A stretch of DNA of 64,000 nucleotides from Hymenobacter sp. UV11 (GTDB taxonomy: Bacteria; Bacteroidota; Bacteroidia; Cytophagales; Hymenobacteraceae), in assembly GCF_004684095.1 (NCBI RefSeq), contig NZ_SRII01000009.1, forward strand, positions 62,001-126,000, read 5' to 3'. Under the pieces are notes generated by a model. The model was not told the origin of the DNA, did not search any database, and worked only from the letters and a program-made list of their open reading frames with translations. A program made the position numbers and the translations under genes. Below, piece after piece: positions 8,662 to 16,613 of the stretch (position 1 is its first letter; every line of letters begins with the position of its first letter).

Positions 8662-8755
8662 TTTGTCATTGCGAGCGTAGCGCGGCAATCGCACCGGAAC
8701 GAGTCGTTCGGATATCGTGCTGGTGCGATTGCCGCGCTGCGCTCGCAATGACAAA
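8662..8755. repeat. Intergenic palindrome, 34-bp arms (TTGTCATTGCGAG family)
   Basis: Arms 8662-8695 and 8722-8755 are inverted complements with one difference. The arm starts TTTGTCATTGCGAGCG. The same end sequence (TTGTCATTGCGAGC) recurs in the palindrome at 31693-31786, so these belong to one dispersed family. It lies between the SDR gene and the photolyase gene. Confidence 0.85.
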
Positions 8756-8772
8756 CACATAGTTTAATCCAC

Positions 8773-10086
8773 ATGAAAATCACTCTCTTCTGGCACCGGC
8801 GCGACTTGCGCTTTCAGGATAATGCGGGCCTGGCGGCCGCTTTGCAAAGCAGCCACCCAGTGCTGCCGCTGTTCATCTACGACCAGACTATCCTGGAAAA
8901 ACTACCGAAGGATGACGCCCGGCTCACCTTCATCTTTGACCAGGTAGAGCGCCTGGCGCACGAGGCGCACGAGGCTGGTGGCGGTCTATTGGCGCGCTAC
9001 GGCCACACCCCCGATGTATTCAAGCAGCTGCTGAAGGACTACGACGTGGCGGCCGTGTACACCAACGAAGACTACGAGCCCTACGCCACTGAGCGCGACA
9101 CAGCCATTGCGAAGCTGCTGGAAAAGAACGACGTAGCATTTAAATCCTTCAAGGACCAGGTGATTTTCGCCAAGGAGGAGGTGCTGACCAAGAATGGCAA
9201 GCCATCAAAGGTATTCGGGGCGTATTCGAAGGCATGGCAGGCGAAGGTGACGCCCGACGACTTTAAGCCGCACCCATCGAGCCGGCTGCTCAAGAAGGAA
9301 AACCTGGCCCTACCCCACCGCGCCGACGCCAAGCGGCCCGACCTGGAAAGCATGGGCTTCGTGCGGCACGAGCAGTGGACGCCGCCCGCCCACCTACCCC
9401 CCGCCGAGGTGGTGAAGCGCTACGACAAGGTGCGCGACCTGCCAGCCGAAAAGCGCGGCACCACTCGCATGTCGGTGCACCTGCGCTTTGGCACAGTGAG
9501 CATCCGGCAGCTGATGCAGCAGGCGCAGGAGCTGAACAACAAGCTGCTCAACGAGATGATATGGCGGGATTTCTTCATGATGCTGCTCTGGCATTTCCCC
9601 AACACCGCTACCGAGGCCTACGACCCCAAGATGCGCCACCTGCCCTACCGCGACGACCCCGAGCAGTACCGGGCCTGGTGCGAGGGCCGCACCGGCTACC
9701 CCCTCGTGGACGCCGGCATGCGCCAGCTCAACCAAACCGGCTACATGCATAACCGGGCGCGTATCGCGGCGGCGGGCTTTCTGGTGAAGCAGCTGTTTAT
9801 CGATTGGACGCTCGGTGAGCATTATTTCTCCGAGAAGCTGCTCGACTATGACATGAGCAACAACGTGGGCAACTGGCAGTGGATGGCCGGCACCGGCGCC
9901 GTGGCCGCGCCCTGGTTTCGGGTGTATAGCCCCGATAGCCAGCAAAAGCAATACGACCCCGAGTATGCGTATGTGAAGCAGTGGGTGCCCGAATTTGGCA
10001 CCGATAAATACCCCGCGCCCATTGTGGACCACAAGTTTGGCCGCGAGCGCGCCATCGACCTCATTCGCAAGGGAAGGACCAAATAG
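8773..10086 (+). CDS. Cryptochrome/deoxyribodipyrimidine photolyase family protein
   Basis: A 437-residue flavoprotein of the photolyase/cryptochrome family, which uses blue light to split cyclobutane pyrimidine dimers or acts as a light sensor. The N-terminal alpha/beta domain starts ITLFWHRRDLRFQDN. The FAD-binding helical domain (about 230-437) carries TRMSVHLRFGTVSIR, EMIWRDFFMMLLWHFP, GYPLVDAGMRQL and DYDMSNNVGNWQWMAGTG. These residues match class I photolyases closely, so repair activity is likely, but repair versus signalling is not decided by sequence alone. It is followed by a TetR regulator. Confidence 0.92.
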   Translation: MKITLFWHRRDLRFQDNAGLAAALQSSHPVLPLFIYDQTILEKLPKDDARLTFIFDQVERLAHEAHEAGGGLLARYGHTPDVFKQLLKDYDVAAVYTNEDYEPYATERDTAIAKLLEKNDVAFKSFKDQVIFAKEEVLTKNGKPSKVFGAYSKAWQAKVTPDDFKPHPSSRLLKKENLALPHRADAKRPDLESMGFVRHEQWTPPAHLPPAEVVKRYDKVRDLPAEKRGTTRMSVHLRFGTVSIRQLMQQAQELNNKLLNEMIWRDFFMMLLWHFPNTATEAYDPKMRHLPYRDDPEQYRAWCEGRTGYPLVDAGMRQLNQTGYMHNRARIAAAGFLVKQLFIDWTLGEHYFSEKLLDYDMSNNVGNWQWMAGTGAVAAPWFRVYSPDSQQKQYDPEYAYVKQWVPEFGTDKYPAPIVDHKFGRERAIDLIRKGRTK

Positions 10087-10122
10087 CGCGAACTACCAGC
10101 CCGGCCAGCCGGTTATACTGCC

Positions 10123-10755
10123 ATGGAATCAGCCGACCTCAAAGCCGCCTACCTCGACTACCTGCGCCGCCACGGCCACGCACCCAAAACCGTGTTTGTC
10201 TTTGCCGATGCGCAGGGCATTTCGGAAGGAGAATTTTACCGCCATTACGCCTCCTTTGCGGCCATCGACCGCGAGGCCTGGGTAGCTTTTGGCCACGATG
10301 CTCGTACCCAGGCGGCCCTGGAGCCAGCCTGGCAAGGCTACGGCGCCCGCGAAAAGCTGCTAGCTTTTTACTATACGCTGCTCGAAATTCTGAAGAACAA
10401 CCGCAGCTTTGTGCTGCTCACGCTGGGCCGCTCGCAGAAGCGCCAGCCTGCGCTGGTGCCCAAGGTATTGAACCGGTTTGAGGACGACTTTAAGGATTTT
10501 GTGCGGGAGCTGCTGCACGAAGGCCGCGCCACGGGTGAGGTAGCCAGCCGGCCGTTTTTGCAGGACGGCTACGGCCGCATTTTTCTGCGCCAGCTGCAGT
10601 TCATTCTGCTTTATTTCGTGCGCGATGAGTCGGTCAACTTCGAGCGCACCGATGCGGCCGTAGAGAAGGCCGTAACGCTGAGCTTTGATTTGGTGGGCAG
10701 GAATACGTTTGATTCGGCTCTCGATTTCGGGCGGTTTTTGCTGCATAAGCGCTAA
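10123..10755 (+). CDS. TetR-family transcriptional regulator
   Basis: A 210-residue protein with an N-terminal TetR helix-turn-helix (about residues 5-50; GISEGEFYRHYASF is the recognition part) and a helical C-terminal ligand/dimer domain. The C-terminal domain is of the type usually seen next to ABC1-kinase genes. Its stop codon lies 3 nt before the start of the ABC1-kinase gene, so the two are co-transcribed. A role in controlling the photolyase/kinase cluster is inferred from position. Confidence 0.85.
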   Translation: MESADLKAAYLDYLRRHGHAPKTVFVFADAQGISEGEFYRHYASFAAIDREAWVAFGHDARTQAALEPAWQGYGAREKLLAFYYTLLEILKNNRSFVLLTLGRSQKRQPALVPKVLNRFEDDFKDFVRELLHEGRATGEVASRPFLQDGYGRIFLRQLQFILLYFVRDESVNFERTDAAVEKAVTLSFDLVGRNTFDSALDFGRFLLHKR

Positions 10756-10758
10756 GTC

Positions 10759-12069
10759 ATGGCCGACCAACCCCAGGAGTCGCTACCCACTTCCAAAGTG
10801 GCGCGCGCGGCCCGCTTCGCCAAAACCGGCTTCAAAGTGGGCGCCAACTACGTGCAGCACTACGCCAAAAAAGCCGTGGGCGCCGACTCGCCGATGGCCG
10901 ACCTGCACCAGGCCAACGCCGCCGAGCTCTACGGCACGCTCAGCGAGATGAAAGGCTCGGTGTTGAAGGTGGCCCAGATGCTGGCAATGGAGAAAAATCT
11001 CCTACCCCCCGCCTACGCCGAGCAGTTCCGCCAGGCGCAGTACCAAACGCCGCCGCTCTCGGGGCCGCTGGTAGTCAAGGCGTTTCGCGATGCTTTCGGG
11101 CACTCGCCAAGCGAGGTTTTCGACGAGTTTGAGCCCAATGCGCGGCAGGCGGCCAGCATTGGCCAAGTGCATTTTGCTCGCAAAATGGGTAAGGACCTGG
11201 CCGTGAAGGTGCAGTATCCGGGGGTAGGCGCGAGCATTCGGTCCGACATTGCGATGGTGAAGCCGGTGGCCCTGCGCGTGATGGGCCTTAAGGAGGAAAC
11301 CCTACGCCCTTACATTGCCGAAGTGGAGGCGCGCCTGCTTGAAGAGACGGATTATAAGCTGGAGCTGAGCCGGGGCCAGAGCGTGGCGGCCAAGTGCGGC
11401 CACCTGCCGCACCTGCAATTTCCGACCTACTACCCCGCCCTGTCGGCCGCGCGCATCCTCACGATGGACTGGCTGCCCGGCCAGCACCTGCAGGAATTTA
11501 TGGCCGGTAGCCCCAGCCAGGAAGTGCGCAACCAGCTCGGCCAAGCGCTCTGGGATTTTTATCAGTATCAACTGCGGGAGCTGCGCCAGCTGCACGCCGA
11601 CCCGCACCCCGGCAACTTCCTCTTTAGCCTCACCGATGGCGGTACGGTGGGCGTGCTCGACTTTGGCTGCGTGAAAGACGTACCGCTGCTGGAGCAGCAG
11701 CAGTTTCTGGCGCTGCTGGCCCCCGAAACTCTCGCTGACCCCGACCGCCTCGCTGCCCTGCTCACCGCAGCCGGCGTGCTGCGCCCCACCGATGCGCCCG
11801 CCCTGCGCGAGATGTACCTGCGCACCCTCACGCAGTCGCTGGGGCTGGTGGGCCGGCCCTTCCGCCAGGAAACCTTCAACTTTGGCGACCCTTCGTACCT
11901 CAAGAGCCTGTACGCGCTGGGCGACGACCTGATGCAGGACCAGGACCTGCGCCAACAGCGCGAGCCCCGCGGTTCGGCGCACTTTGTGTATCTCAACCGC
12001 ACTTACGTAGGGCTATTTTCGCTGCTTACCGAGCTGGGCGCGGTGGTGCGCACCAAGTACGACGCCTAG
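10759..12069 (+). CDS. ABC1/AarF/UbiB-family atypical kinase
   Basis: A 436-residue UbiB-like protein kinase-fold protein. Family signatures are present: KxGQ-like region SEMKGSVLKVAQML, ASIGQVHFARKMGKDLAVKVQYPG with the conserved Lys, EETDYKLELSR, and the catalytic/metal motif LHADPHPGNFLFS followed by VGVLDFGCVK. These proteins bind ATP and support isoprenoid-quinone or lipid metabolism in other organisms. The substrate here is unknown. Translationally adjacent to the TetR gene and followed by a terminator. Confidence 0.92.
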   Translation: MADQPQESLPTSKVARAARFAKTGFKVGANYVQHYAKKAVGADSPMADLHQANAAELYGTLSEMKGSVLKVAQMLAMEKNLLPPAYAEQFRQAQYQTPPLSGPLVVKAFRDAFGHSPSEVFDEFEPNARQAASIGQVHFARKMGKDLAVKVQYPGVGASIRSDIAMVKPVALRVMGLKEETLRPYIAEVEARLLEETDYKLELSRGQSVAAKCGHLPHLQFPTYYPALSAARILTMDWLPGQHLQEFMAGSPSQEVRNQLGQALWDFYQYQLRELRQLHADPHPGNFLFSLTDGGTVGVLDFGCVKDVPLLEQQQFLALLAPETLADPDRLAALLTAAGVLRPTDAPALREMYLRTLTQSLGLVGRPFRQETFNFGDPSYLKSLYALGDDLMQDQDLRQQREPRGSAHFVYLNRTYVGLFSLLTELGAVVRTKYDA

Positions 12070-12096
12070 TTTTCGCGTGCTGCAAACCTCTGCTGA

Positions 12097-12137
12097 ATGG
12101 TCTGGTTAGGTACCACCTAATCAGACCATTTTTCTTT
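12097..12137 (+). terminator. Intrinsic terminator of the ABC1-kinase operon
   Basis: A 15-nt inverted repeat (12097-12111 with 12115-12129, one mismatch) containing TGGTCTG/CAGACCA is followed by TTTTTCTTTTT. It closes the photolyase-TetR-kinase transcript just before the hydrolase gene. Confidence 0.85.
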
Positions 12138-12145
12138 TTACCTCC

Positions 12146-13000
12146 ATGAAAAAACTACTTCTCCTGCTGGCCGCCGCCTGCACCTTTGGGTCGGCTGCCG
12201 CCCAAAGCGCCATGAGCTGCTGTGCCCGCCCGGCCACGGCTAGCGCTACCGAAGCCTTCGCCATGCTGGCCACCGACAAAGACTTTTCGGGTGGCCACGA
12301 CGCGCCCCTACCCTACTCCTACGAGGGTGATGGCCAAATGATTGAGTTCAAGACCACCGATGGCCAGACCGGTCACGGCTTTGAAATCAAAAGCGCCAAG
12401 CCGAGCAACAAGTACCTGTTCGTGATTCACGAGTGGTGGGGCCTGAACGACTACATCAAGAAGGAATCGGCGATGTACGCGCAGGAAATGCCCGGCGTCA
12501 ACGTTATTGCCCTTGACCTCTACGACGGCCAGGTGGCCACTACCCCCGAAGAAGCCGGCAAGCTGATGCAGGGCGTGAAAACCGAGCGCGCCGCCGCCAT
12601 CATTAAAGGAGCCCAACTATACGCTGGCCCCAAGGCCGAGTTTGCCTCCATTGGCTGGTGCTTTGGCGGCGGCTGGAGCCTGCAAACGGCCCTGCTCGGC
12701 GGCAAGCAAACCGTGGGCTGCGTAATGTATTACGGCATGCCCGAGAAGGATGTGGCCAAGCTAAAAACGCTGCACACCGATGTGCTGGGCCTGTTTGCCG
12801 ACCAGGACAAGTGGATTAACCCCGAGGTGGTGAAACAGTTTGAGAAGGACATGGCCGCCGCCGGCAAAAAGGTGACGGTGAAAGAATATCCTGCCGACCA
12901 CGCCTTCGCCAACCCCTCCAACCCCAAATACAACAAAGAGCTGGCCGCCGACGCCCACCAGAAAGCACTGGCTTACCTGAAAGCCCGCTTGAAGGCATAA
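12146..13000 (+). CDS. Dienelactone hydrolase family protein, secreted
   Basis: A 284-residue alpha/beta-hydrolase of the dienelactone hydrolase family with a signal peptide (cleavage near AAAQ, residue 20). The Cys nucleophile motif GWCFGGG gives Cys172, with FADQDKW (Asp219/Asp221) and the His of DHAFANP (His252) completing the triad. HEWWGL around residue 95 is the usual family stretch. Export to the periplasm is inferred from the signal peptide. The substrate is not known; many such proteins hydrolyse small lactones or esters. Confidence 0.9.
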   Translation: MKKLLLLLAAACTFGSAAAQSAMSCCARPATASATEAFAMLATDKDFSGGHDAPLPYSYEGDGQMIEFKTTDGQTGHGFEIKSAKPSNKYLFVIHEWWGLNDYIKKESAMYAQEMPGVNVIALDLYDGQVATTPEEAGKLMQGVKTERAAAIIKGAQLYAGPKAEFASIGWCFGGGWSLQTALLGGKQTVGCVMYYGMPEKDVAKLKTLHTDVLGLFADQDKWINPEVVKQFEKDMAAAGKKVTVKEYPADHAFANPSNPKYNKELAADAHQKALAYLKARLKA

Positions 13001-13030
13001 ACACTTGCTTCATTGCTAGTTACGCCCACA

Positions 13031-13067
13031 AAAAAGCGCTCACTTCTGCTGAAGTGGGCGCTTTTTT
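13031..13067. terminator. Bidirectional intrinsic terminator
   Basis: A hairpin (AAAAAGCGCTCACTTC with GAAGTGGGCGCTTTTTT, loop TGCT, one G-T wobble) separates the converging hydrolase and hydroxylase-like genes, with an A-run on one side and a T-run on the other. Confidence 0.85.
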
Positions 13068-13095
13068 GTTGTATCTTTTCCCTACCCCCGCTTAG

Positions 13096-13950
13096 TTAAT
13101 CTGCCTGCCGCAGGCCCGGTATGCGGGCCACAAAAGCGTGCTGCCGGCCGGTATAATCGGCGGGCACCGCCGCAAATGGCAGCGGCTGGCTGCCAATGGC
13201 TTGACGCTGCAGCTTCACCAATTCCTGGCTCAGCTGCTCGACGGCGGTGGTCAGGTCGGCCCAGCTTTCGGCCACAAAATACACCTCTGGGCCCACGGCC
13301 GTGAGGCTGGCCTCGGCCGTGGGCTGGCTGAGGTAGCGTACCGCAGTGACCAGGGGCTGATAAGCGGTAGCCTCGGCCCCAGCGGCGGCGTGCAGGTAGC
13401 GGGGGGTAGTGAGTAGCGCCGCACCGTAAAAATGCGACTGACCTTCGGTTTTCAGCAGTCCCCGCTCAAACGTGGCGCGAGCAAACCGGCGCAGCAGCCC
13501 TACCGTGGCCGGCGTGGTGGCCAGCCCCCAAGCGCGCCCCAGCTCATGCAGCGCCTGGCCATAGCCGGACTGCAACAGCAGCGCAACCCGCCCAAAAAGG
13601 TCGGCAAACAAGTCGACACCGCCCGGCGGCTGGTCAAACTCGCTGAAGCTGCGCAGGCGCGACACTACCGGCAGCTCGCGCCGGGCCAGGGCCTCGTAGT
13701 AGGTGGCCTCGCTCACGGGCGTGCCGGTGAGCAGCAGCGTCCAGCCGGTGCGCTGCTGCACCTGGCGGCTGATTTGGGTGAGGTTGGGCAAGATGTCGCG
13801 CCGCAACCCCAGCTCGGCTAGCGCCTGCCAGAAGCCGGGCCCGGCCCAACGGTGCAGCAGGGCCTGCTGGCGGTCGAACAGCATCTTCCAGACTATGCCC
13901 GAGGCGGGGGCAGCAGGGTGGTGCGGACGGGCGAGCAAGTGCAGTGACAT
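13096..13950 (-). CDS. Degenerate aromatic amino acid hydroxylase homologue (iron ligands replaced)
   Basis: A 284-residue protein resembling biopterin-dependent phenylalanine-4-hydroxylase. Aligning by eye, LARRELPVVSRLRSFSEFD corresponds to the family stretch LAxRxFPVTxWIRxxxELD, and FYGAALLTTPRYL and PEVYFVAESWADL match the C-terminal landmarks. The normal metal-binding sequence HDLFGH reads ADLFGR here (Ala116, Arg121), so both His ligands of the catalytic iron are missing; the Glu ligand position (Glu162 in TFERGLL) is kept. The fold is probably retained while hydroxylase chemistry is probably lost. The gene is preceded by a promoter, a short leader ORF and a terminator-like hairpin. Annotating it simply as a hydroxylase would mislead. 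Confidence 0.8.
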   Translation of the reverse strand: MSLHLLARPHHPAAPASGIVWKMLFDRQQALLHRWAGPGFWQALAELGLRRDILPNLTQISRQVQQRTGWTLLLTGTPVSEATYYEALARRELPVVSRLRSFSEFDQPPGGVDLFADLFGRVALLLQSGYGQALHELGRAWGLATTPATVGLLRRFARATFERGLLKTEGQSHFYGAALLTTPRYLHAAAGAEATAYQPLVTAVRYLSQPTAEASLTAVGPEVYFVAESWADLTTAVEQLSQELVKLQRQAIGSQPLPFAAVPADYTGRQHAFVARIPGLRQAD

Positions 13951-13974
13951 AGCGGTAATAATAAGGTAAAATTC

Positions 13975-14012
13975 AAAAAAAAAGCCCGATTCCAGGGGGC
14001 TGGAATCGGGCT
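13975..14012 (-). terminator. Terminator-like hairpin 25 nt before the hydroxylase-like start (possible attenuator)
   Basis: On the minus strand a 13-bp perfect stem (arms 14000-14012 and 13983-13995, loop CCCC) is followed by nine T residues. It lies downstream of a promoter at 14158-14187 and just before the ATG at 13950, so it could act as an attenuator. It could instead be the terminator of the esterase gene ending at 14241, but a promoter lies between them. An upstream GGAATCG at 14088-14094 could pair with the first arm as an antiterminator. Confidence 0.75.
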
Positions 14013-14048
14013 GTTAAGCTGGGCTGAACGGGGAGGGTGGCAGCATTT

Positions 14049-14150
14049 TTACTTGCTTGGTACCCGTGGCAGCTGGCCATAACGCGCGATTCCGGACCCC
14101 GGTTTGGGGCGGCAATTCATCGCGGTAATGACTAGATGCTGGCGGTTCAT
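14049..14150 (-). CDS. Possible 33-residue leader peptide
   Basis: An ATG 8 nt downstream of the promoter -7 box opens a 33-codon frame (MNRQHLVITAMNCRPKPGSG...) that ends before the terminator hairpin. It spans the candidate antiterminator strand. No run of a single regulatory amino acid is seen. It is supported only by its position in the leader, so it may not be translated. Confidence 0.3.
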   Translation of the reverse strand: MNRQHLVITAMNCRPKPGSGIARYGQLPRVPSK

Positions 14151-14157
14151 GTGGTAG

Positions 14158-14187
14158 CAAATATACGGGTAGCCGGCAACACTGCAA
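14158..14187 (-). promoter_or_regulatory. Bacteroidota-type promoter for the hydroxylase-like gene
   Basis: On the minus strand TTG (14185-14187) and TATATTTG (14158-14165) are spaced by 19 nt, matching the Bacteroidota consensus of TTG and TAnnTTTG. Transcription would start about 8 nt on, giving a leader of roughly 200 nt. Confidence 0.65.
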
Positions 14188-14240
14188 GTTTATTTGCCGC
14201 AGTTAATGAAAAATTCATCAACCGCTTTTATCCCTACCCC

Positions 14241-15425
14241 CTACTTGGCTAGCAGCCAGCGGTAGGCGGGGCCAGACTCGCGCCGCCAGAACCATTCGGC
14301 GTGCTGGCCATCGGCGGGGGCTGCCAGGCGGAGCTGGCGAGGGGCTACCCCCTTAGCCAATAGGCCATCGCGCACGGCGGCCATCAGCGGCAGCATGGTT
14401 TCGCTTTCGGCTGGGCCGGCCACAAAGTAAAAGCGGCTGGCGCGCGGCGCGGGCTGGTGCCGCTCATAGGCTACTATAGAGTCTTTGGCAAACCAGATGG
14501 CTGGCGAAAACACCCCTACCCGCCCAAACACGCGCGGGTATTTGAGGCCTGCGTACAGCGCAATAAGCCCGCCCATGCTGGAGCCCGCAATAGCCGTGTG
14601 CGCCGCGTCGGGCCGGGTGCGGTAGTGCGCGTCGATATAGGGCTTGAGGGTAAGAGCCAGAAAATCGGTGTACGGGGCTCCCTCGCCGCCTTTTTTATAC
14701 TCGGCATTCATCCAGGGCGAGTACTCGTCGAGCCGGCGGTCGCCGCCGTTGTCCACGGCTACTACGATGCAGCCGGTGGGGTCCTGGCCACTGGCAGCCA
14801 GCTGGTTCAGGGTTTCGTCTACGCCCCACTCGCCGGCGTAGGCCGTGGCTGCGTCAAACACGTTTTGGCCGTCTTGCAGGTACAGCACCGGGTAGCGCCT
14901 GGGCTTGGCCTGTGAGTAGCCGGGCGGCAGGTAGAGCCAGACGCGCCGCGTGCGCCCGTGCAGCTGGGGTAGGCGAAAGGAATCGGCCAGCACGCGCACA
15001 TTGGCGGCCAGCGTGTGGGGCTTGGGCGCGGCCGGGGCTCCACCGGGACGTTGGTCCTGCCAATTCAGTATTTGAAAGCTAAGAGTTGCCGGCCCTACCC
15101 CCACCTCCGCGTGCCGGTTGGCCACGGGCTGGTAGCTGGCATCGGCCTCGCCGGTAGCCCACGAGCCGCGCGTAAACTTGAACTCCTGCGGCCCGCGCAC
15201 AGTGGTGGGCAAGGTCAGCTGGTACGTGCCATCGGCTTGCCGGGCTAACGCGTAGCCCGCAGCAGCGGGCTGCCAATTGTTGAAAGTGCCCGCCACATAA
15301 ATGGGCTGGCCGGCCGGGGTAGCGGCGGGCACGGAGGTCAAAAGCAGCGTAGTTTGGGCCAGCGCCGGCTGGCCCGCGATAGCCGCAAGCAGTAGCAAAC
15401 CCCACAGCATCTTTCGGTAAGCCAT
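14241..15425 (-). CDS. Secreted esterase with N-terminal starch/glycogen-binding-like domain
   Basis: A 394-residue exported protein (signal peptide to about ALAQ, residue 24). Residues about 25-130 form an immunoglobulin-like carbohydrate-binding domain of the CBM20/48 type (YVAGTFNNWQPAAAGYAL... GPQEFKFTRGSW). Residues about 150-394 are an esterase-D/enterochelin-esterase-like alpha/beta hydrolase (RRVWLYLPPGYSQ, RYPVLYLQDGQNVFD). The nucleophile elbow is AGSSMGGLIALY and a C-terminal His lies in DGQHAEWFW. Such proteins deacetylate or hydrolyse esters on polysaccharides or siderophores. It is followed upstream by a DinB-like gene 6 nt away, suggesting one operon. Confidence 0.87.
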   Translation of the reverse strand: MAYRKMLWGLLLLAAIAGQPALAQTTLLLTSVPAATPAGQPIYVAGTFNNWQPAAAGYALARQADGTYQLTLPTTVRGPQEFKFTRGSWATGEADASYQPVANRHAEVGVGPATLSFQILNWQDQRPGGAPAAPKPHTLAANVRVLADSFRLPQLHGRTRRVWLYLPPGYSQAKPRRYPVLYLQDGQNVFDAATAYAGEWGVDETLNQLAASGQDPTGCIVVAVDNGGDRRLDEYSPWMNAEYKKGGEGAPYTDFLALTLKPYIDAHYRTRPDAAHTAIAGSSMGGLIALYAGLKYPRVFGRVGVFSPAIWFAKDSIVAYERHQPAPRASRFYFVAGPAESETMLPLMAAVRDGLLAKGVAPRQLRLAAPADGQHAEWFWRRESGPAYRWLLAK

Positions 15426-15431
15426 CGCCTT

Positions 15432-15905
15432 CTACGCGGTCTGGCTGCGCACCAGGTTTTTCAATAGCACCAGCTGCCCCAGGTGGTAGTGCAGGTGCTC
15501 CACGGCGCCTTGCAGGTTTTTATAGGCCGACGAATACTTCGGGATAATTGGCTCGGGCAGGCGCGCCTCCGGGAAGCTGCGCACCGCGGCGGCCAGCTCA
15601 CGGCCCGATGCCAGGGCGTCGGCACACAGGGCCGCCCATTCGGTCTCCGAGTGCAGGGTAGGGCCATCGAAACCATTGGTGGGGCCAACTTCGGTTGCGT
15701 GCCCTTGGGCGCGGCGCACCATTACCCGGTTCCAGTAGGCCAGGTGGCGCACCAGCCCCGCGATGGTGTTGGGCGAAGCCGCGGTTTGGGCCGTGGCCTC
15801 GGCCAGCGTAATATCCCGCAGCGTATGCGCCAAGTCAACCTCCGTCCAGTTGTTGCCTTCGTGCGCATCCAGCACGTGCTGGGCAATAGCCTCCGTAATG
15901 TTCAT
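15432..15905 (-). CDS. DinB-superfamily protein
   Basis: A 157-residue four-helix-bundle protein of the DinB/YfiT superfamily. Metal-binding His residues are placed as expected: GLVRHLAYWNRV near residue 50 and VEHLHYHLGQLVLLKN near the C-terminus. Members are metal-dependent and some are thiol transferases, but for this branch the activity is unknown. Only 6 nt separate it from both flanking minus-strand genes, so it is within an operon. Confidence 0.78.
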   Translation of the reverse strand: MNITEAIAQHVLDAHEGNNWTEVDLAHTLRDITLAEATAQTAASPNTIAGLVRHLAYWNRVMVRRAQGHATEVGPTNGFDGPTLHSETEWAALCADALASGRELAAAVRSFPEARLPEPIIPKYSSAYKNLQGAVEHLHYHLGQLVLLKNLVRSQTA

Positions 15906-15911
15906 ACGGCC

Positions 15912-16613
15912 CTATCGGATAATGTCGCCGCTGCCCGCCCCCCGTTCCGACGCGTCGATTTTGCGCAGCGTATAAATAGCCCGCACCGAATCGACGCCCG
16001 GCAGTGCGTTCACGCTGAAATCGATGCGCGAGCCTTTCTTCTGCGGGCCGCTCACAAAGTGCCGGTACTCTTCGGCCGACTCGCGCACTACGTACAGGTC
16101 GCCGGGGCTGGGTACTTTCAGGCGAGCATAGGTGCTGCGGCCGTCGGGGGCACTCTTGCGCTTCTCGCTGCTGGCCAGCTGACTCACGCCCGTGAGGCGG
16201 TATTTCTCGGCATCGGCCGCGGCTTTGGGCGGGTCGTAGTTGCCCAGGCCATCAATGAATACCTCGCGGCGGGCCACCAGGTCTTCGAGGGACACGGTTT
16301 TGAGCAGCGGCAGGTTTTTCTCGTCCATCAGCAACTGCTGCACCGCGTTATTGGGCGCCGCCTGCTGGTAAAACACCAAGACCGGGTCCTTTATTTTCAC
16401 CTTACTGATAACCAAGGGCGGCTTGCCTTCATCATCGGAGCTATCCACGCGCTTAGCCGTTTCCATGGGCGCCGGGGGGGCCGCTACCCGGCTGCCCGGC
16501 TTGCCCTTAGCCGACGACTTGCCGGGCACCGGGCGCCGCACCTGCGCAGTAGCGGCGGCCGAGGTACCTAGTATCAAGATGCTTAGTAGCGGAATGCAGT
16601 AAATAGCTTTCAT
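15912..16613 (-). CDS. Secreted protein of unknown function
   Basis: A 233-residue protein with a signal peptide (MKAIYCIPLLSILILGTSAAATAQ). The ATG at 16613 was chosen over the longer frame to 16682 because it starts the signal peptide. The mature part has a basic low-complexity linker (about 26-55), then a mixed alpha/beta region including EDLVARREVFIDGLGNYDPP. I do not recognise a family. It heads the run of three minus-strand genes (this, DinB-like, esterase). Confidence 0.65.
   Translation of the reverse strand: MKAIYCIPLLSILILGTSAAATAQVRRPVPGKSSAKGKPGSRVAAPPAPMETAKRVDSSDDEGKPPLVISKVKIKDPVLVFYQQAAPNNAVQQLLMDEKNLPLLKTVSLEDLVARREVFIDGLGNYDPPKAAADAEKYRLTGVSQLASSEKRKSAPDGRSTYARLKVPSPGDLYVVRESAEEYRHFVSGPQKKGSRIDFSVNALPGVDSVRAIYTLRKIDASERGAGSGDIIR

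Noticed and set aside
15483..16571. 362-codon plus-strand frame opposite the DinB-like and secreted protein genes
   Set aside because: Spans two clear minus-strand genes and has no protein-like features.
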